From Desulforhopalus sp. (lineage in GTDB: Bacteria > Desulfobacterota > Desulfobulbia > Desulfobulbales > Desulfocapsaceae), in the NCBI GenBank assembly GCA_024710585.1, contig JANJUM010000017.1, positions 1 through 40,412 on the forward strand: a stretch of 40,412 bases of DNA, given 5' to 3'. The position numbers and the translations under genes were made by a program. The notes below the pieces were generated by a model. The model did no database searches. It had not been told where the DNA came from and saw only the letters and a list, made by a program, of their open reading frames with translations. How positions within the stretch are numbered: the stretch's first letter is position 1; the number at the start of each line of letters is the position of its first letter. This document shows, one piece after another, positions 22,225 to 31,349 of the stretch.

Positions 22225-23805
22225 TCAAGGGATGTTGACGCTCTGGCCATGCCAGGGGACGGTCACTCGATAGCCCGCCCCGCGCAGGGTCTCGGCAAAG
22301 GCCAGGGTCTGGTCCTCCTCGCCGTGCACCAGGGCGATTTTCTCCACGATGAGGTTCGACTCGCGCAAGAAGCGCAGCAGCTCATCGCGGTCGGCATGGG
22401 CGCTGAACCCGCCCAAGGTCACCACCCGCGCCCGCAGGGGATAGTCCTTGTTGAAGAAGCGCACCAGCGGCGGCGCCCCGGAACGCCCTTCCTCGGCATA
22501 TTTCGCCCCCATCTCCTGGAGATGGCGGCCGAAGGTGTTCTTCCCCATATAGCCGACGATAAGCACGGTGTTGCGCTCGTCGTGGATCTTGTGGCGCAGA
22601 TGGTGTAGTACCCGCCCACCCTCACACATCCCAGACCCGGCGAGGACGATATGGGAGCGCTGGTCGCGGTTCAAGGCCATGGACTCCTCGATCCCCTGGA
22701 CGAACTTGAGCTGCGTGAAATCGAAGGGGTTGAGGCCACGGCGAAGAAAGACCTCGTGGGTCTCGCGGTCGTAGGTCTCGGGGTGTTCGCCAAAGACATG
22801 GGTGATCTGCGTGGCCAGGGGGCTATCGACATAGACCGGCATCGCCGGCACCTCTCCGGACAGGTAGAGCTCGTGGAGGAAATAGAGCAGCTCCTGGGTG
22901 CGCCCGTAGGCAAAAGCGGGGATGATCACCGAGCCGCCGCGGTCGAAGGTCTCGCAAAGCACCTCGCGCAGCCGGTCCTTCATGTCACCGATCGGCCCGT
23001 GCAGACGATTGCCGTAAGTGCTCTCGAGGATGAGCAGATCGACATGGCGGTGCTCCTCGGCGAAGACCAGATTGGGATTCTTGATGATCGGCTTGTCGAA
23101 ACGGCCAACGTCGCCGCTATAGAGGATGTTGCGCCGCCGGCTGCCATTTTCGCAGGAGACCAACGACATCGCCGAGCCGAGGATGTGGCCTGCCTCGTAG
23201 AAGGTGCAGTTCACCCCGCGGCCGATGGTCACCGTCTCGTTATAGGGAATGCCCTGGAAGCAGGCCAGGGCGTTCTCCACCTCTTCCATGGAATAGAGCG
23301 GCTCGATGACCTCGAGGTGGTGCTGGCGCAGCAGTTTCTCGATGACCTCGTTGCGCAGTCCGTGGTCCCCCGATTTGAGCAACACTTTGATGTCCTGGAG
23401 ATCCTGGGCGGAAATGGCGATCTTGCCATCGCCGCTGCGCACTTTGGCGAGAAAGGACTTGGCGGTCTTGTAGTTGAGATAGGAAGCGTCGCCCTCCTGG
23501 ATTTTGGCGGAATCCCTGAGCAGATAGGCCGAGGCGGCGGCGGTGGCGCGCGAGCAGTAGATTTGTCCGGTAAATCCCTCCCTGACCAATAGCGGCAGGC
23601 GGCCTGAGTGGTCGATATGGGCATGGGAGAGGACAGCGTTGATGAAGATCTTGGGGTCGACCGCCAGCACCTTGTTCTTTGCCTCGGTCTCCTTGCGGCG
23701 CCCCTGGAAGAGGCCGCAGTCGAAGAGGATGGTCTCGTTCTCGGTTGTCAGGGTATGAAAGGAACCGGTCACCTCGCGGACGGCGCCGTAGAATGAAACG
23801 TGCAT
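22225..23805 (-). CDS. metallo-beta-lactamase-fold RNase-like protein with beta-CASP and RMMBL parts
   Basis: This 526-residue protein has the zinc motif HAHIDHSGR starting at residue 61, further metal-site segments (FYEAGHILGSA, YSGDVGR) and a beta-CASP insertion containing ESTYGNR, IIPAFAYGRTQELLYFL and AGSGMCEGGR. The C-terminal RMMBL motif is GGFSAHADRDELLRFL. Bacterial members of this CPSF73/YSH1-like group are RNA-processing exo- or endonucleases, or are uncharacterised; the RNA substrate is inference. ATG 23805 has an AAGGAG site, so the long open extension upstream to 24012 is rejected. An alpha-helical insertion around residues 100-170 makes it longer than the shortest members. It follows the Trm5-like gene by about 150 bases and is closed by a terminator. 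Confidence 0.88.
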   Translation of the reverse strand: MHVSFYGAVREVTGSFHTLTTENETILFDCGLFQGRRKETEAKNKVLAVDPKIFINAVLSHAHIDHSGRLPLLVREGFTGQIYCSRATAAASAYLLRDSAKIQEGDASYLNYKTAKSFLAKVRSGDGKIAISAQDLQDIKVLLKSGDHGLRNEVIEKLLRQHHLEVIEPLYSMEEVENALACFQGIPYNETVTIGRGVNCTFYEAGHILGSAMSLVSCENGSRRRNILYSGDVGRFDKPIIKNPNLVFAEEHRHVDLLILESTYGNRLHGPIGDMKDRLREVLCETFDRGGSVIIPAFAYGRTQELLYFLHELYLSGEVPAMPVYVDSPLATQITHVFGEHPETYDRETHEVFLRRGLNPFDFTQLKFVQGIEESMALNRDQRSHIVLAGSGMCEGGRVLHHLRHKIHDERNTVLIVGYMGKNTFGRHLQEMGAKYAEEGRSGAPPLVRFFNKDYPLRARVVTLGGFSAHADRDELLRFLRESNLIVEKIALVHGEEDQTLAFAETLRGAGYRVTVPWHGQSVNIP

Positions 23806-23954
23806 GACTGCTCCTTGATGGGCGTGGTTGCGGAATACCGCCATCAACCAGGGCTGGCGACGGCGGCGCGGGTCCTGTTGGTTGTAACAAAGGGGGGTGA
23901 AAAACTCAACGCCTATCGGGGCCAACGGGAGATAGCGGGACCACGGACGGTCCC

Positions 23955-24785
23955 TCAGCGGATTCGCGCATCGACGCAGAGCCGATAGGTCCGCGGCCCG
24001 CAGTGCCCGCATGGCACGACACGGTGCTCGGCCAGACGGCGACCGGCGGCGAAACAGGCGGCCTCGACCGCTGCAGCGGCCGCGGCGAATTCCCCCTGGC
24101 GTGCGAACAGATAGAAATGGAGCATCCCCTCGGGGCGCAGAGCAGCGAGGGCTGCGGGGAGATAGGCTTCGGCCATGGTGGGCAGAGGCATGATGAGACG
24201 GTCGAAGTGGCGGCCAAGCTGCGGCAGAACAGTGGCGACATCGCCACTGTGCAGCGTGATGTTGCCGAGTCGCTTGTTCAGCCGGAGGTTTTCCAGGGCA
24301 TAGCGGTGCGCCAGAGGGTTCTTCTCGATGCCGACGATGGCTGCGGCAGCGCTGTGGCGGGCGAGGACGAGGGGATAGGGGGCCACCCCGGAAAAGAGCA
24401 CCGCAACTGTTTCCCCCGGCTGCACCAGGGAGGCGATGCGCAGCCGCTCCTGACCGCTGCGTCCCGAGTAATAGACCTGTTCCACATCGAGACGCAGGCG
24501 CACGCCTGATTCGCGGACTTCGGTTTCGGTACGTTCTTCCCCGGCAAGCACCCGCAAGGGCATGGTGCGAAACTCGCCATGGTGGCTGCCATCGCGTCTG
24601 GCCACCACCGCCAGCCGTCTGTTGCCGGCCAAAATGGCTGCGGCGATGTGTCGCTCGGCGGCGACAAGTGCTGGCGGTACGCTGATGATGGCGATGTCGC
24701 CGACGATATCGTAGGAACCGATCACTTCTCCGAGGAGGTCATCAGCGACAATCCCGGCGAGGAGGTCCTTGAGGGGGCGGGTCAT
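23955..24785 (-). CDS. Trm5/Met-10-like class I methyltransferase
   Basis: This 276-residue protein matches the Trm5/TYW2 family: LPxxL-type N-terminal region with GSYDIVGDIAIISVP at 23-37, LAGEERTETEVRESG at 80-94, VEQVYYSGRSGQERLRIA at 101-118, a SAM-binding loop LFSGVAPYPLVLA at 130-142, and IEKNPLAHRYALENLRLNK at 153-171. The usual MNLP-type catalytic motif appears as IMPLP at 198-202. Archaeal and eukaryal Trm5 makes m1G37 in tRNA, while bacteria normally use the unrelated TrmD, so the activity here is uncertain. ATG 24785 is chosen because an upstream in-frame ATG (24827) lies inside the cold-shock gene terminator. No strong ribosome site is visible. Confidence 0.8.
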   Translation of the reverse strand: MTRPLKDLLAGIVADDLLGEVIGSYDIVGDIAIISVPPALVAAERHIAAAILAGNRRLAVVARRDGSHHGEFRTMPLRVLAGEERTETEVRESGVRLRLDVEQVYYSGRSGQERLRIASLVQPGETVAVLFSGVAPYPLVLARHSAAAAIVGIEKNPLAHRYALENLRLNKRLGNITLHSGDVATVLPQLGRHFDRLIMPLPTMAEAYLPAALAALRPEGMLHFYLFARQGEFAAAAAAVEAACFAAGRRLAEHRVVPCGHCGPRTYRLCVDARIR

Positions 24786-24810
24786 GGGCACACACCCGGC
24801 GGCGCAGGCG

Positions 24811-24846
24811 AAAAAAAACAGCGCCATGGGCGGTTCCCATGGCGCT
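24811..24846 (-). terminator. strong intrinsic terminator after the cold-shock gene
   Basis: On the minus strand AGCGCCATGGG (24846-24836) pairs perfectly with CCCATGGCGCT (24830-24820) around a five-base loop and is followed by eight U residues (24818-24811). It lies 44 bases after the cold-shock stop codon and just upstream of the Trm5-like start. Confidence 0.92.
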
Positions 24847-24890
24847 GCTCGAGCTACTCGGTGAGACGGACGTGGTGTGAAATTTCGGAA

Positions 24891-25160
<270 letters not shown>

Positions 25161-25162
25161 TT

Positions 25163-25194
25163 ATTATATACTCGTGCTTATAAAAAAATTTCAA
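25163..25194 (-). promoter_or_regulatory. candidate promoter of the cold-shock gene
   Basis: On the minus strand TTGAAA (25194-25189) is followed by TATATA (25170-25165) at 18 bases, overlapping a perfect TATAAT (25168-25163) at 20 bases. The surrounding 60 bases are strikingly AT-rich. The leader contains ACCCTCGGGT followed by a T-run (about 25160-25143), a weak hairpin. Confidence 0.65.
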
Positions 25195-25599
25195 ATAAAA
25201 AATCACTGTTCTTCAATATGACACTCTTTTCCGGAGAGAAAAGCTGCCGCGCCCCGACTCGCCCCTGATTTCCAAGACACCATTCGTGCAGAGATAACGC
25301 CTTTCTCAAGACTTGAAGTGATCATGGAGTTCTTTTCTCTGGTCTGCCGAAAAACCTGACCATAAGATGGCCGCCGGCCTGCCAGGTAAACGCGCCCACC
25401 CCCTCCGCTCCTTTTGTGCAATTTATCGCCACGACCAATTCATATCGACATCAAGCGTATTTTTCCTTGCCTCTCACCCTGTCAGGGACAAGATATTGTT
25501 TATGACAGGCACTCTTCGCCCGCTTCGCACATAACTTGACCCAAAGCATGTCGCAGCGCCTTGCCTTGCGCTATCCCCGATCATCGGTGCAGCCAAGAA
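25195..25599. other. non-coding stretch between the cold-shock gene and nfnA
   Basis: No frame in these 405 bases has a credible start, ribosome site and host-like codon use. The composition is less GC-rich than the genes around it. A small CTTTTC/GAAAAG inverted repeat lies near 25225-25243. I see no tRNA or recognisable riboswitch. It probably holds the upstream control regions of two divergent transcription units. Confidence 0.5.
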
Positions 25600-25629
25600 T
25601 TGGTGTTGCGTTAATGGGTGCTATATGAT
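25600..25629 (+). promoter_or_regulatory. candidate promoter of nfnAB
   Basis: TTGGTG (25600-25605) and TATGAT (25624-25629) are separated by 18 bases. The start would be near 25636, leaving a leader of about 73 bases that ends in an AGGAGGAG ribosome site just before ATG 25709. Confidence 0.45.
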
Positions 25630-25708
25630 TATTTAAATGGCGCATGTCTCGCCGCACCGGAAATTTTTTCTCCTTTAAATTCAATAGGTTTCATGTCAGG
25701 AGGAGCCA

Positions 25709-26545
25709 ATGTTCACAATCGTCAAGCGCGAAGAGATGTCCCAGGGAACGGTAATTCTCAATGAAATCGAGGCCCCGCTCATCGCCAGGAAGGCCAAGCC
25801 CGGCCAGTTCGTCATCCTCAAGGCCAACGAAGACGGCGAACGCATCCCGCTGACCATGGCCGACACCAACCCGGAAAAGGGTACCATCACCATTATTTAT
25901 ATGGTGGTCGGCAAGTCCACCGCTCTCTTCCGCGATCTCAAGGTCGGCGAAGGCTACCAGGATGTCATCGGCCCCCTCGGCAAACCGACCCACCTCGAGA
26001 AAGTCGGCAAGGTGGTCTGTGTCGGCGGTGGCACCGGCGTGGCCGTCCTCCACCCCATCACACGCGGCCTCAAGGAGGTCGGCAACCATGTCACCTGCAT
26101 CATCGGCGCCCGCAACAAGGGCCTGCTCATCCTCGAAGAGCAGATGAAGGCCGCTTCCCACGAGCTGAAAGTGTGCACCGACGATGGCTCCTACGGGCAT
26201 CACGGTTTTGTCACCGAGGTGCTCCGCGAGGTGCTCAAGGCTGGCGACATCAAGCTGGCGGTGGCCATCGGCCCGGTGCCGATGATGAAGGCGGTCAGCG
26301 CCATCACCAAGGAGTTCAACGTCGAGACCCTGGTCAGCCTCAATCCGATCATGGTCGACGGCACCGGCATGTGCGGCGGTTGCCGGGTCACCGTCGGCGG
26401 GGAGACAAAGTTCGCCTGTGTCGACGGTCCCGAGTTCGACGGCCACAAGGTCGACTACGACGAACTCATCCTGCGCCTGCGCGCCTACCAGGAGGACGAG
26501 CGCTCCAGTCACAACCACTATTGCAACCTGCGCGACGCCAAGTAG
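25709..26545 (+). CDS. nfnA: NfnA/SudB-type FAD- and NAD-binding subunit with a [2Fe-2S] cluster
   Basis: This 278-residue protein is the small subunit of the NADH-dependent reduced ferredoxin:NADP+ oxidoreductase (also called sulfide dehydrogenase subunit). An FAD-binding domain comes first (KPGQFVILKAN, ERIPLTMAD). An NAD-binding fold follows (CVGGGTGVAVLHPI at 104-117). The C-terminal cluster region is DGTGMCGGCRV with Cys222, Cys225 and Cys237 and a preceding Asp as the unusual fourth ligand of the family. NfnA holds the bifurcating-type FAD partner site for NADH. It has an AGGAGGAG site and is followed after 86 bases by nfnB, the obligatory partner. Confidence 0.9.
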   Translation: MFTIVKREEMSQGTVILNEIEAPLIARKAKPGQFVILKANEDGERIPLTMADTNPEKGTITIIYMVVGKSTALFRDLKVGEGYQDVIGPLGKPTHLEKVGKVVCVGGGTGVAVLHPITRGLKEVGNHVTCIIGARNKGLLILEEQMKAASHELKVCTDDGSYGHHGFVTEVLREVLKAGDIKLAVAIGPVPMMKAVSAITKEFNVETLVSLNPIMVDGTGMCGGCRVTVGGETKFACVDGPEFDGHKVDYDELILRLRAYQEDERSSHNHYCNLRDAK

Positions 26546-26631
26546 GCCGTCCGCCCCTTTGCGCCGCGAGGCCAGGGGGTATTCGCAAGAGATATTGTAG
26601 ATCGTGCAATCGATAGCCTTTGGAGGAGATC

Positions 26632-28044
26632 ATGTCGGAATCAGATGGTAAAAAAGGCCAAAGTTCCAGAGTCGCCATGCCCGAGCAGGACCCGAAGATC
26701 CGCGCCCGCAACTTTCTCGAGGTGCCGACCGGCTACACCGTCAAGATGGCCCAGGAAGAAGCATCGCGGTGCCTGCAGTGCAAAAAACCCGGCTGTGTCG
26801 AGGGCTGCCCGGTGGGAGTCGACATCCCCGGCTTCATCGACCTCATCGCCCACGGCGACTTTACCGGCGCCATCCGCAACCTCTGGAAAAAGAACGCCCT
26901 GCCGGCGGTATGTGGCCGTGTCTGCCCCCAGGAATCGCAGTGCGAAGGCAAGTGCATCGTCGGCAAGAAGGGCCAGCCGGTGGCCATCGGCAATCTCGAA
27001 CGCTTCTGCGCCGACTACGAACGGGAACACGGCCAGGGCGAACTGCCGCCCAAGGCTGGGCCGACCGGGAAGCGGGTGGCGGTGGTCGGTTCCGGCCCCT
27101 CAGGGCTGACCGTCGCCGGCGACCTCATCGTCAAGGGGCACGATGTGACCATCTTCGAGGCCTTCCACAAACCAGGCGGCGTGCTTGTCTACGGCATTCC
27201 CGAGTTCCGCCTGCCCAAGGCCATCGTCGCCCAGGAGGTCAACTTCCTCGAACGCCTCGGGGTGAAGATCGAGTGCAATGCCGTTGTCGGCCGCACCGTC
27301 TCCCTCGACGAACTCTTCGAGCAGGGCTATGACGCCATCTACGTCGGCGTTGGCGCCGGCCTGCCGAAGTTCATGAACATCCCCGGCGAGAACCTGGTCG
27401 GCATCCTCTCCGCCAACGAGTATCTCACCCGCGCCAACCTGATGAAGGCCTACAAGTATCCCGAGGTCGACACCCCCATTCCCCGCGGTAAAAACGTGGT
27501 CGTCCTCGGGGCGGGCAACGTCGCCATGGACTCGGCGAGAACCGCCATGCGCCTCGGCGCGGAGACTGTCAAGATCGTCTACCGACGTTCCCGCGAAGAA
27601 ATGCCGGCTCGACACGCCGAAATCCACCACGCCGAGGAAGAGGGGATCGAGCTCTGCCTGCTCACCAACCCCACCCGCTACCTCGGCGATGCTAACGGAC
27701 GCCTCACCGGCATGGAATGCCTGCGCATGGAGCTGGGCGAACCCGACAGCTCGGGGCGACGACGCCCGGTGGCCGTCAAAGGCTCCGAGTTCGAAATCGC
27801 CTGCGATCTGTGCATCGTCGCCGTCGGCTCCGGCGCCAACCCGCTCCTCACCAGCGAAACGCCGGATATGAAGCTCAACAAGTGGGGCAATGTCGTCGCC
27901 GACGAGCGTAACGGCAAGACCTCCAAGAAAGCAGTCTGGGCGGGCGGCGACATCGTCACCGGGGCCGCCACCGTCATCCTCGCCATGGGTGCGGGCCGTG
28001 CCGCCGCCAACTCCATGCATGACTATCTGACCCTCGGCTGGTAA
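26632..28044 (+). CDS. nfnB: NfnB/GltD-like NADPH-binding iron-sulfur flavoprotein
   Basis: This 470-residue protein has two [4Fe-4S] cluster motifs at the N-terminus (Cys47, 50, 55, 59 and Cys94, 98, 104, 108). An FAD fold follows (VVGSGPSGL at 152-159) and an NADPH fold (VLGAGNVAMD at 291-300). The layout is shared with the small subunit of glutamate synthase, but pairing with nfnA and the absence of gltB point to NfnB/SudA. The complex couples NADH and reduced ferredoxin to NADP+ reduction, or the reverse, by flavin-based bifurcation. The start has a GGAGGAG site. A strong terminator follows the gene. Confidence 0.9.
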   Translation: MSESDGKKGQSSRVAMPEQDPKIRARNFLEVPTGYTVKMAQEEASRCLQCKKPGCVEGCPVGVDIPGFIDLIAHGDFTGAIRNLWKKNALPAVCGRVCPQESQCEGKCIVGKKGQPVAIGNLERFCADYEREHGQGELPPKAGPTGKRVAVVGSGPSGLTVAGDLIVKGHDVTIFEAFHKPGGVLVYGIPEFRLPKAIVAQEVNFLERLGVKIECNAVVGRTVSLDELFEQGYDAIYVGVGAGLPKFMNIPGENLVGILSANEYLTRANLMKAYKYPEVDTPIPRGKNVVVLGAGNVAMDSARTAMRLGAETVKIVYRRSREEMPARHAEIHHAEEEGIELCLLTNPTRYLGDANGRLTGMECLRMELGEPDSSGRRRPVAVKGSEFEIACDLCIVAVGSGANPLLTSETPDMKLNKWGNVVADERNGKTSKKAVWAGGDIVTGAATVILAMGAGRAAANSMHDYLTLGW

Positions 28045-28063
28045 GGGTTCCCTCCGCCAACTC

Positions 28064-28098
28064 CCCCGCCGCCCAACCCGGGCGGCGGGGTGTTTTTT
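28064..28098 (+). terminator. intrinsic terminator of nfnAB
   Basis: CCCCGCCGCCC (28064-28074) pairs perfectly with GGGCGGCGGGG (28080-28090) around a five-base loop and is followed by TGTTTTTT. It lies 20 bases after the nfnB stop. Confidence 0.95.
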
Positions 28099-28663
28099 CT
28101 ATCACTTCGTCTCAGGCCGCCCCTCGGGTATGCCTCGGCATCACCGACACCGCATGGCCCCACCATGCCCGGTTCCGGCCCAGATCGCACGACAGGCCCC
28201 ATTCATGGCCAGCTACAGCGCGACAACCATAATTAAAAATGAACATCGAGTTCACGCGAATGAATCAGTGAGAACACGATTTATCTCACCGTATTTTTGT
28301 CGTTTTACAAACGGCCTCCTCATCCCCCTCCCCACCCGGCAATTTCATTAGCTGCAACCAGAGGACGATTCGACGAGCTGCCGCTGTGCTGCTTGTGCCT
28401 ATTGGCAGAGAATCGGCCCTGACGAACATGGGTTGCCTCGAGACGTTCCTGCCCCTCCCCCTCGCGCTATCCGCATGTTTTCATAAGGCAGTTTCTCAAC
28501 AACTCCATCTGCCAGGCCATGCCCTTGACGAAAAGGGAAAGCTGGCAGCCAGGGGAGCATGCGCGAATTTCAGCACAAGGCGCACATCCGAGCAAGGGCG
28601 GGTTGCACAAAAAGTCTCACGATAACATCACCTAAGTGCCTGTTTGCCCACGACAAAGAAGGC
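28099..28663. other. 565-base stretch without a supported gene, upstream of nuo
   Basis: The longest frame (28386-28625, plus) gives 79 residues with no recognisable motif, no ribosome site and unlike codon use, so I do not call it. Base composition is more AT-rich than the flanking operons, especially 28220-28340. I see no tRNA, terminator or clear riboswitch. It may hold nuo regulatory sites or a small RNA. Confidence 0.5.
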
Positions 28664-28705
28664 TTGACAGAAAAGCGCGGCGGCTGTTAATGAATGAAGG
28701 TTCAT
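28664..28705 (+). promoter_or_regulatory. candidate promoter of the nuo operon with a small palindrome
   Basis: A perfect -35 TTGACA (28664-28669) is followed after 16 bases by GTTAAT (28686-28691), a four-of-six -10 match. Just downstream ATGAA-GG-TTCAT (28694-28705) forms a short palindrome over the predicted start, a position where a repressor could act. The leader to nuoA is about 70 bases. Confidence 0.5.
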
Positions 28706-28769
28706 ATATTCCCCGTCGCCCACCCCTCGGGAACAGGCGAACAACGAGCCACAACGCAAAGGGAACACC

Positions 28770-29129
28770 ATGTCAACGGAACTGATTCTTTCGGCGGTAA
28801 CCCTGATCGGTCTCGCCGCCCTTATCCCTTGTCTGATGGTCGCCACCGTGGTTTTCGGTCCACGGTCCCGGGGCAAGATCAAGAACGAGGCCTACGAGAG
28901 CGGCATCGGCCCGGTTATCGGCTCGGTGGACCAGAAATTCAGCGTCAAGTTCTATCTCCTGGCCATTCTCTTTCTCATTTTCGACATCGAGGCGGTATTC
29001 ATGTATCCATGGGCGGTGATCGTCCGTGAACTCGGCTGGTTCGGCTTCTTCGAGATGGTAACCTTCATGGTCCTCCTTCTCGCCGGACTGATCTACATTC
29101 TCAAGAAAGGGGTGCTCAATTGGCGGTAG
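28770..29129 (+). CDS. nuoA: NADH-quinone oxidoreductase subunit A
   Basis: NuoA is a three-helix membrane subunit at the junction between the hydrophilic arm and the quinone site of complex I. The 119-residue protein has the family signature NEAYESGI at about 39-46 and KFSVKFYLLAILFLIFDIEAVF in the second helix, including the conserved acidic DIE. The start has AAAGGGA upstream. It is the first gene of the nuo operon and overlaps nuoB by ten bases. Length and topology match the family. Confidence 0.95.
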   Translation: MSTELILSAVTLIGLAALIPCLMVATVVFGPRSRGKIKNEAYESGIGPVIGSVDQKFSVKFYLLAILFLIFDIEAVFMYPWAVIVRELGWFGFFEMVTFMVLLLAGLIYILKKGVLNWR

Positions 29130-29632
29130 GACTGGAAGCGAGTCTCGGCAACTCGGTCATCACCACGAAGCTGGATGCGATCATCAACTGGGGCCGCCAA
29201 TATTCCCTGTGGCCCTTCATCTTCGGCACCGCCTGCTGCGCCATAGAGTTCATGAGCGCCGCGGCCAGCCAGCACGACATCTCCCGCTTCGGCGCCGAGG
29301 TGGTGCGCTTTTCGCCGCGTCAGGCCGATCTGCTGCTGGTCTGCGGCACCATCAGCTACAAGCAGGCGCCGATCCTCAAACGCATCTACGAACAGATTCC
29401 CCTGCCCAAGTGGGTGGTAGCCATGGGGGCCTGCGCCAGCTCGGGGGGCATCTACGACAACTACTGCACAGTGCAAGGCATCGACACCATCATCCCGGTG
29501 GATGTCTACATCTCCGGTTGCCCGCCGAGGCCGGAGGTGGTCCTCGACGCCCTGATCAAGATCCAGCAGCAGATCCAGGGGGAAACGGTGCTCCACGACC
29601 GCCACAAAGACTTCAAAGGGATTCTCGACTGA
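29120..29632 (+). CDS. nuoB: NADH-quinone oxidoreductase subunit B
   Basis: NuoB carries cluster N2, the last iron-sulfur centre before quinone. The 170-residue protein has all four ligands: the adjacent pair Cys39-Cys40 (GTACCAIE), Cys105 (MGACASSGG) and Cys134 (GCPPRPE). The best start is TTG 29120, which lies inside nuoA with AAAGGGG eight or so bases upstream; no ATG or GTG fits the N-terminus as well. The gene ends one base before the nuoCD start. Confidence 0.95.
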   Translation: MAVGLEASLGNSVITTKLDAIINWGRQYSLWPFIFGTACCAIEFMSAAASQHDISRFGAEVVRFSPRQADLLLVCGTISYKQAPILKRIYEQIPLPKWVVAMGACASSGGIYDNYCTVQGIDTIIPVDVYISGCPPRPEVVLDALIKIQQQIQGETVLHDRHKDFKGILD

Positions 29633-29633
29633 T

Positions 29634-31349
29634 ATGAACAGGACCATGCGAGAGAAGATAGGGGCGGCCTTTCCCGACGCCACCTGCTCCACCGCGCTCG
29701 ACACGGTGGTGGTCGAGGTTTCCCCGGAAACCCTGCACAACACCCTGGCGCGGCTGAAAAACGATGCGGCCTTCAACTGCGGCCTGCTGCTCGATGTCAC
29801 CGCCATCGACTATCTCGACCACCCCCAGCCGCAGCCGGCGCGCTTTGCCGTCGTCTATACCCTGCGCAACTGGCAGGACAACCTCCTCGTGCAGGTGCGC
29901 TGTCCGGTGGCGGATCCCGAGCGGGGCATACCATCCGCCTGCCACCTGTGGGGCTCGGCCAACTGGGGGGAGCGCGAGGTCTACGACCAGTATGGCATAA
30001 GCTTCGCCGGCCACCCCGACCTGCGGCGCATCCTCAACCACTGGCAGTTCCAGGGACACCCCCTGCGCAAGGACTACCCTATCGGCAAGGGGCAGATCTG
30101 CTACGAAACCGACAGCCTGGAAAAGGAGATCCGCGCCCGGCTGGTGGAAAACGGTATCAATGAGACCACGCTCAAAGACATCAATACCGAGATCATGTTC
30201 CTCAATCTCGGCCCGTCCCATCCGGCAACCCACGGCGCCATCCGCATCCTCACCGCCCTCGACGGCGAGACCATCCTCGCCAACGTCAACGAGATCGGCT
30301 ACCTGCACCGCGGCTTCGAGAAAACGGCGGAACACCGCACCTACAACCAGATCGTCCCCTTGACCGACCGCCTCAACTACTGCTCGTCGATGATCAACAA
30401 CATCGCCTACGTCAAGGCCATCGAGGCCTGGCTGGGGGTGCAGATCACCGAGCGGGCCCAGTTCATGCGGGTGGTGCTGACCGAGTTTTACCGCATCCTC
30501 GACCACCTGGTGTGCATCGCCGCCAACCTCGTCGACATGGGCGGTCTTACCAACTACTGGTACCTCTACAACGAGAAGGAAGCCGCCTACGATTTCATCA
30601 GCCGCCTCACCGGGGCCCGCCTCACCTCTTCCTTCACTCGCATCGGCGGCATGTACCGCGATTTTTACGAGGGCTGGAAAGAGGATCTCGAAGGTCACCT
30701 GCGCGCCATCGAAAAGGGCATCGGCGACTCGCTCAAGCTGGTCGAGACCAACCGCATCGTCCACGACCGCACCCAGAACGTCTGCATCCTGCCGGCGGAA
30801 ACCGCGCTCAGCTACGGCTTCACTGGACCGACCCTGCGCGCCAGCGGCGTCCCCTTCGACCTGCGTAAGGACGCCCCCTACTACAACTACCAGCACTTCG
30901 ACTTCGAGGTGCCGGTGGGCAGCACCGGTGACATCTACGACCGCTTCATGATCCGCTTCGAGGAGATGTTCCAGTCGATACGCATTCTCCGCCAGGCCAT
31001 GAAGCACATACCGGAGGGCCCGGTGGACGTGGCCGACGCCAGGGTGCATCTGCCGCCCAAGAGCGAAGTCTACGGCAATATCGAAGGCCTCGCCAACCAC
31101 TTCAAGCTGGTCTTCGAGGGGGTCAAGGTCCCGCCGGGCGAATGGTACGACTCCTTCGAGGCGGCCAACGGCGAGCTCGGCTTCCATGTCGTCGCCGACG
31201 GCAGCGGCCGGCCCTACAAACTCAAGGTGCGTCCGCCCTGCTTTTATATCATGGGCGGCTTCCACAAGATGGTCGAGGGCAATATGATCGCCGACGCCAT
31301 CATCAACTTGGGGTGCATCAACATCATCGGCGGGGAGTTGGACAGATGA
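29634..31349 (+). CDS. nuoCD: fused NADH-quinone oxidoreductase subunits C and D
   Basis: One 571-residue frame joins NuoC (about 1-155, with WGEREVYDQYGI and GHPLRKDYP) to NuoD (from about 180, with LNLGPSHPATHG at 190-201, then YLHRGFEK and RVVLTEFYRILDH). The NuoD half contributes to the quinone pocket through the conserved His and Tyr regions. Fusion of C and D is known in E. coli and several other lineages. The join around residues 156-182 is a short linker with no stop or shift. Its stop overlaps the nuoE start (ATGA). Confidence 0.95.
   Translation: MNRTMREKIGAAFPDATCSTALDTVVVEVSPETLHNTLARLKNDAAFNCGLLLDVTAIDYLDHPQPQPARFAVVYTLRNWQDNLLVQVRCPVADPERGIPSACHLWGSANWGEREVYDQYGISFAGHPDLRRILNHWQFQGHPLRKDYPIGKGQICYETDSLEKEIRARLVENGINETTLKDINTEIMFLNLGPSHPATHGAIRILTALDGETILANVNEIGYLHRGFEKTAEHRTYNQIVPLTDRLNYCSSMINNIAYVKAIEAWLGVQITERAQFMRVVLTEFYRILDHLVCIAANLVDMGGLTNYWYLYNEKEAAYDFISRLTGARLTSSFTRIGGMYRDFYEGWKEDLEGHLRAIEKGIGDSLKLVETNRIVHDRTQNVCILPAETALSYGFTGPTLRASGVPFDLRKDAPYYNYQHFDFEVPVGSTGDIYDRFMIRFEEMFQSIRILRQAMKHIPEGPVDVADARVHLPPKSEVYGNIEGLANHFKLVFEGVKVPPGEWYDSFEAANGELGFHVVADGSGRPYKLKVRPPCFYIMGGFHKMVEGNMIADAIINLGCINIIGGELDR

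Noticed and set aside
23806-24012. N-terminal extension of the beta-CASP protein
   Set aside because: ATG 23805 has a good AAGGAG site and begins the family-typical N-terminus; the extension reads as non-protein.
24786-24827. Upstream ATG adding 14 residues to the Trm5-like protein
   Set aside because: The codon lies inside the stem of the cold-shock gene terminator, and family similarity begins at the later ATG.
28386-28625. A 79-residue plus-strand frame in the gap before nuo
   Set aside because: It has no ribosome site, recognisable motif or host-like codon use.
29613-31265. A 550-residue minus-strand open frame opposite nuoCD
   Set aside because: Antisense shadow caused by strong third-position GC; nuoCD is certain and the mirrored product resembles no family.
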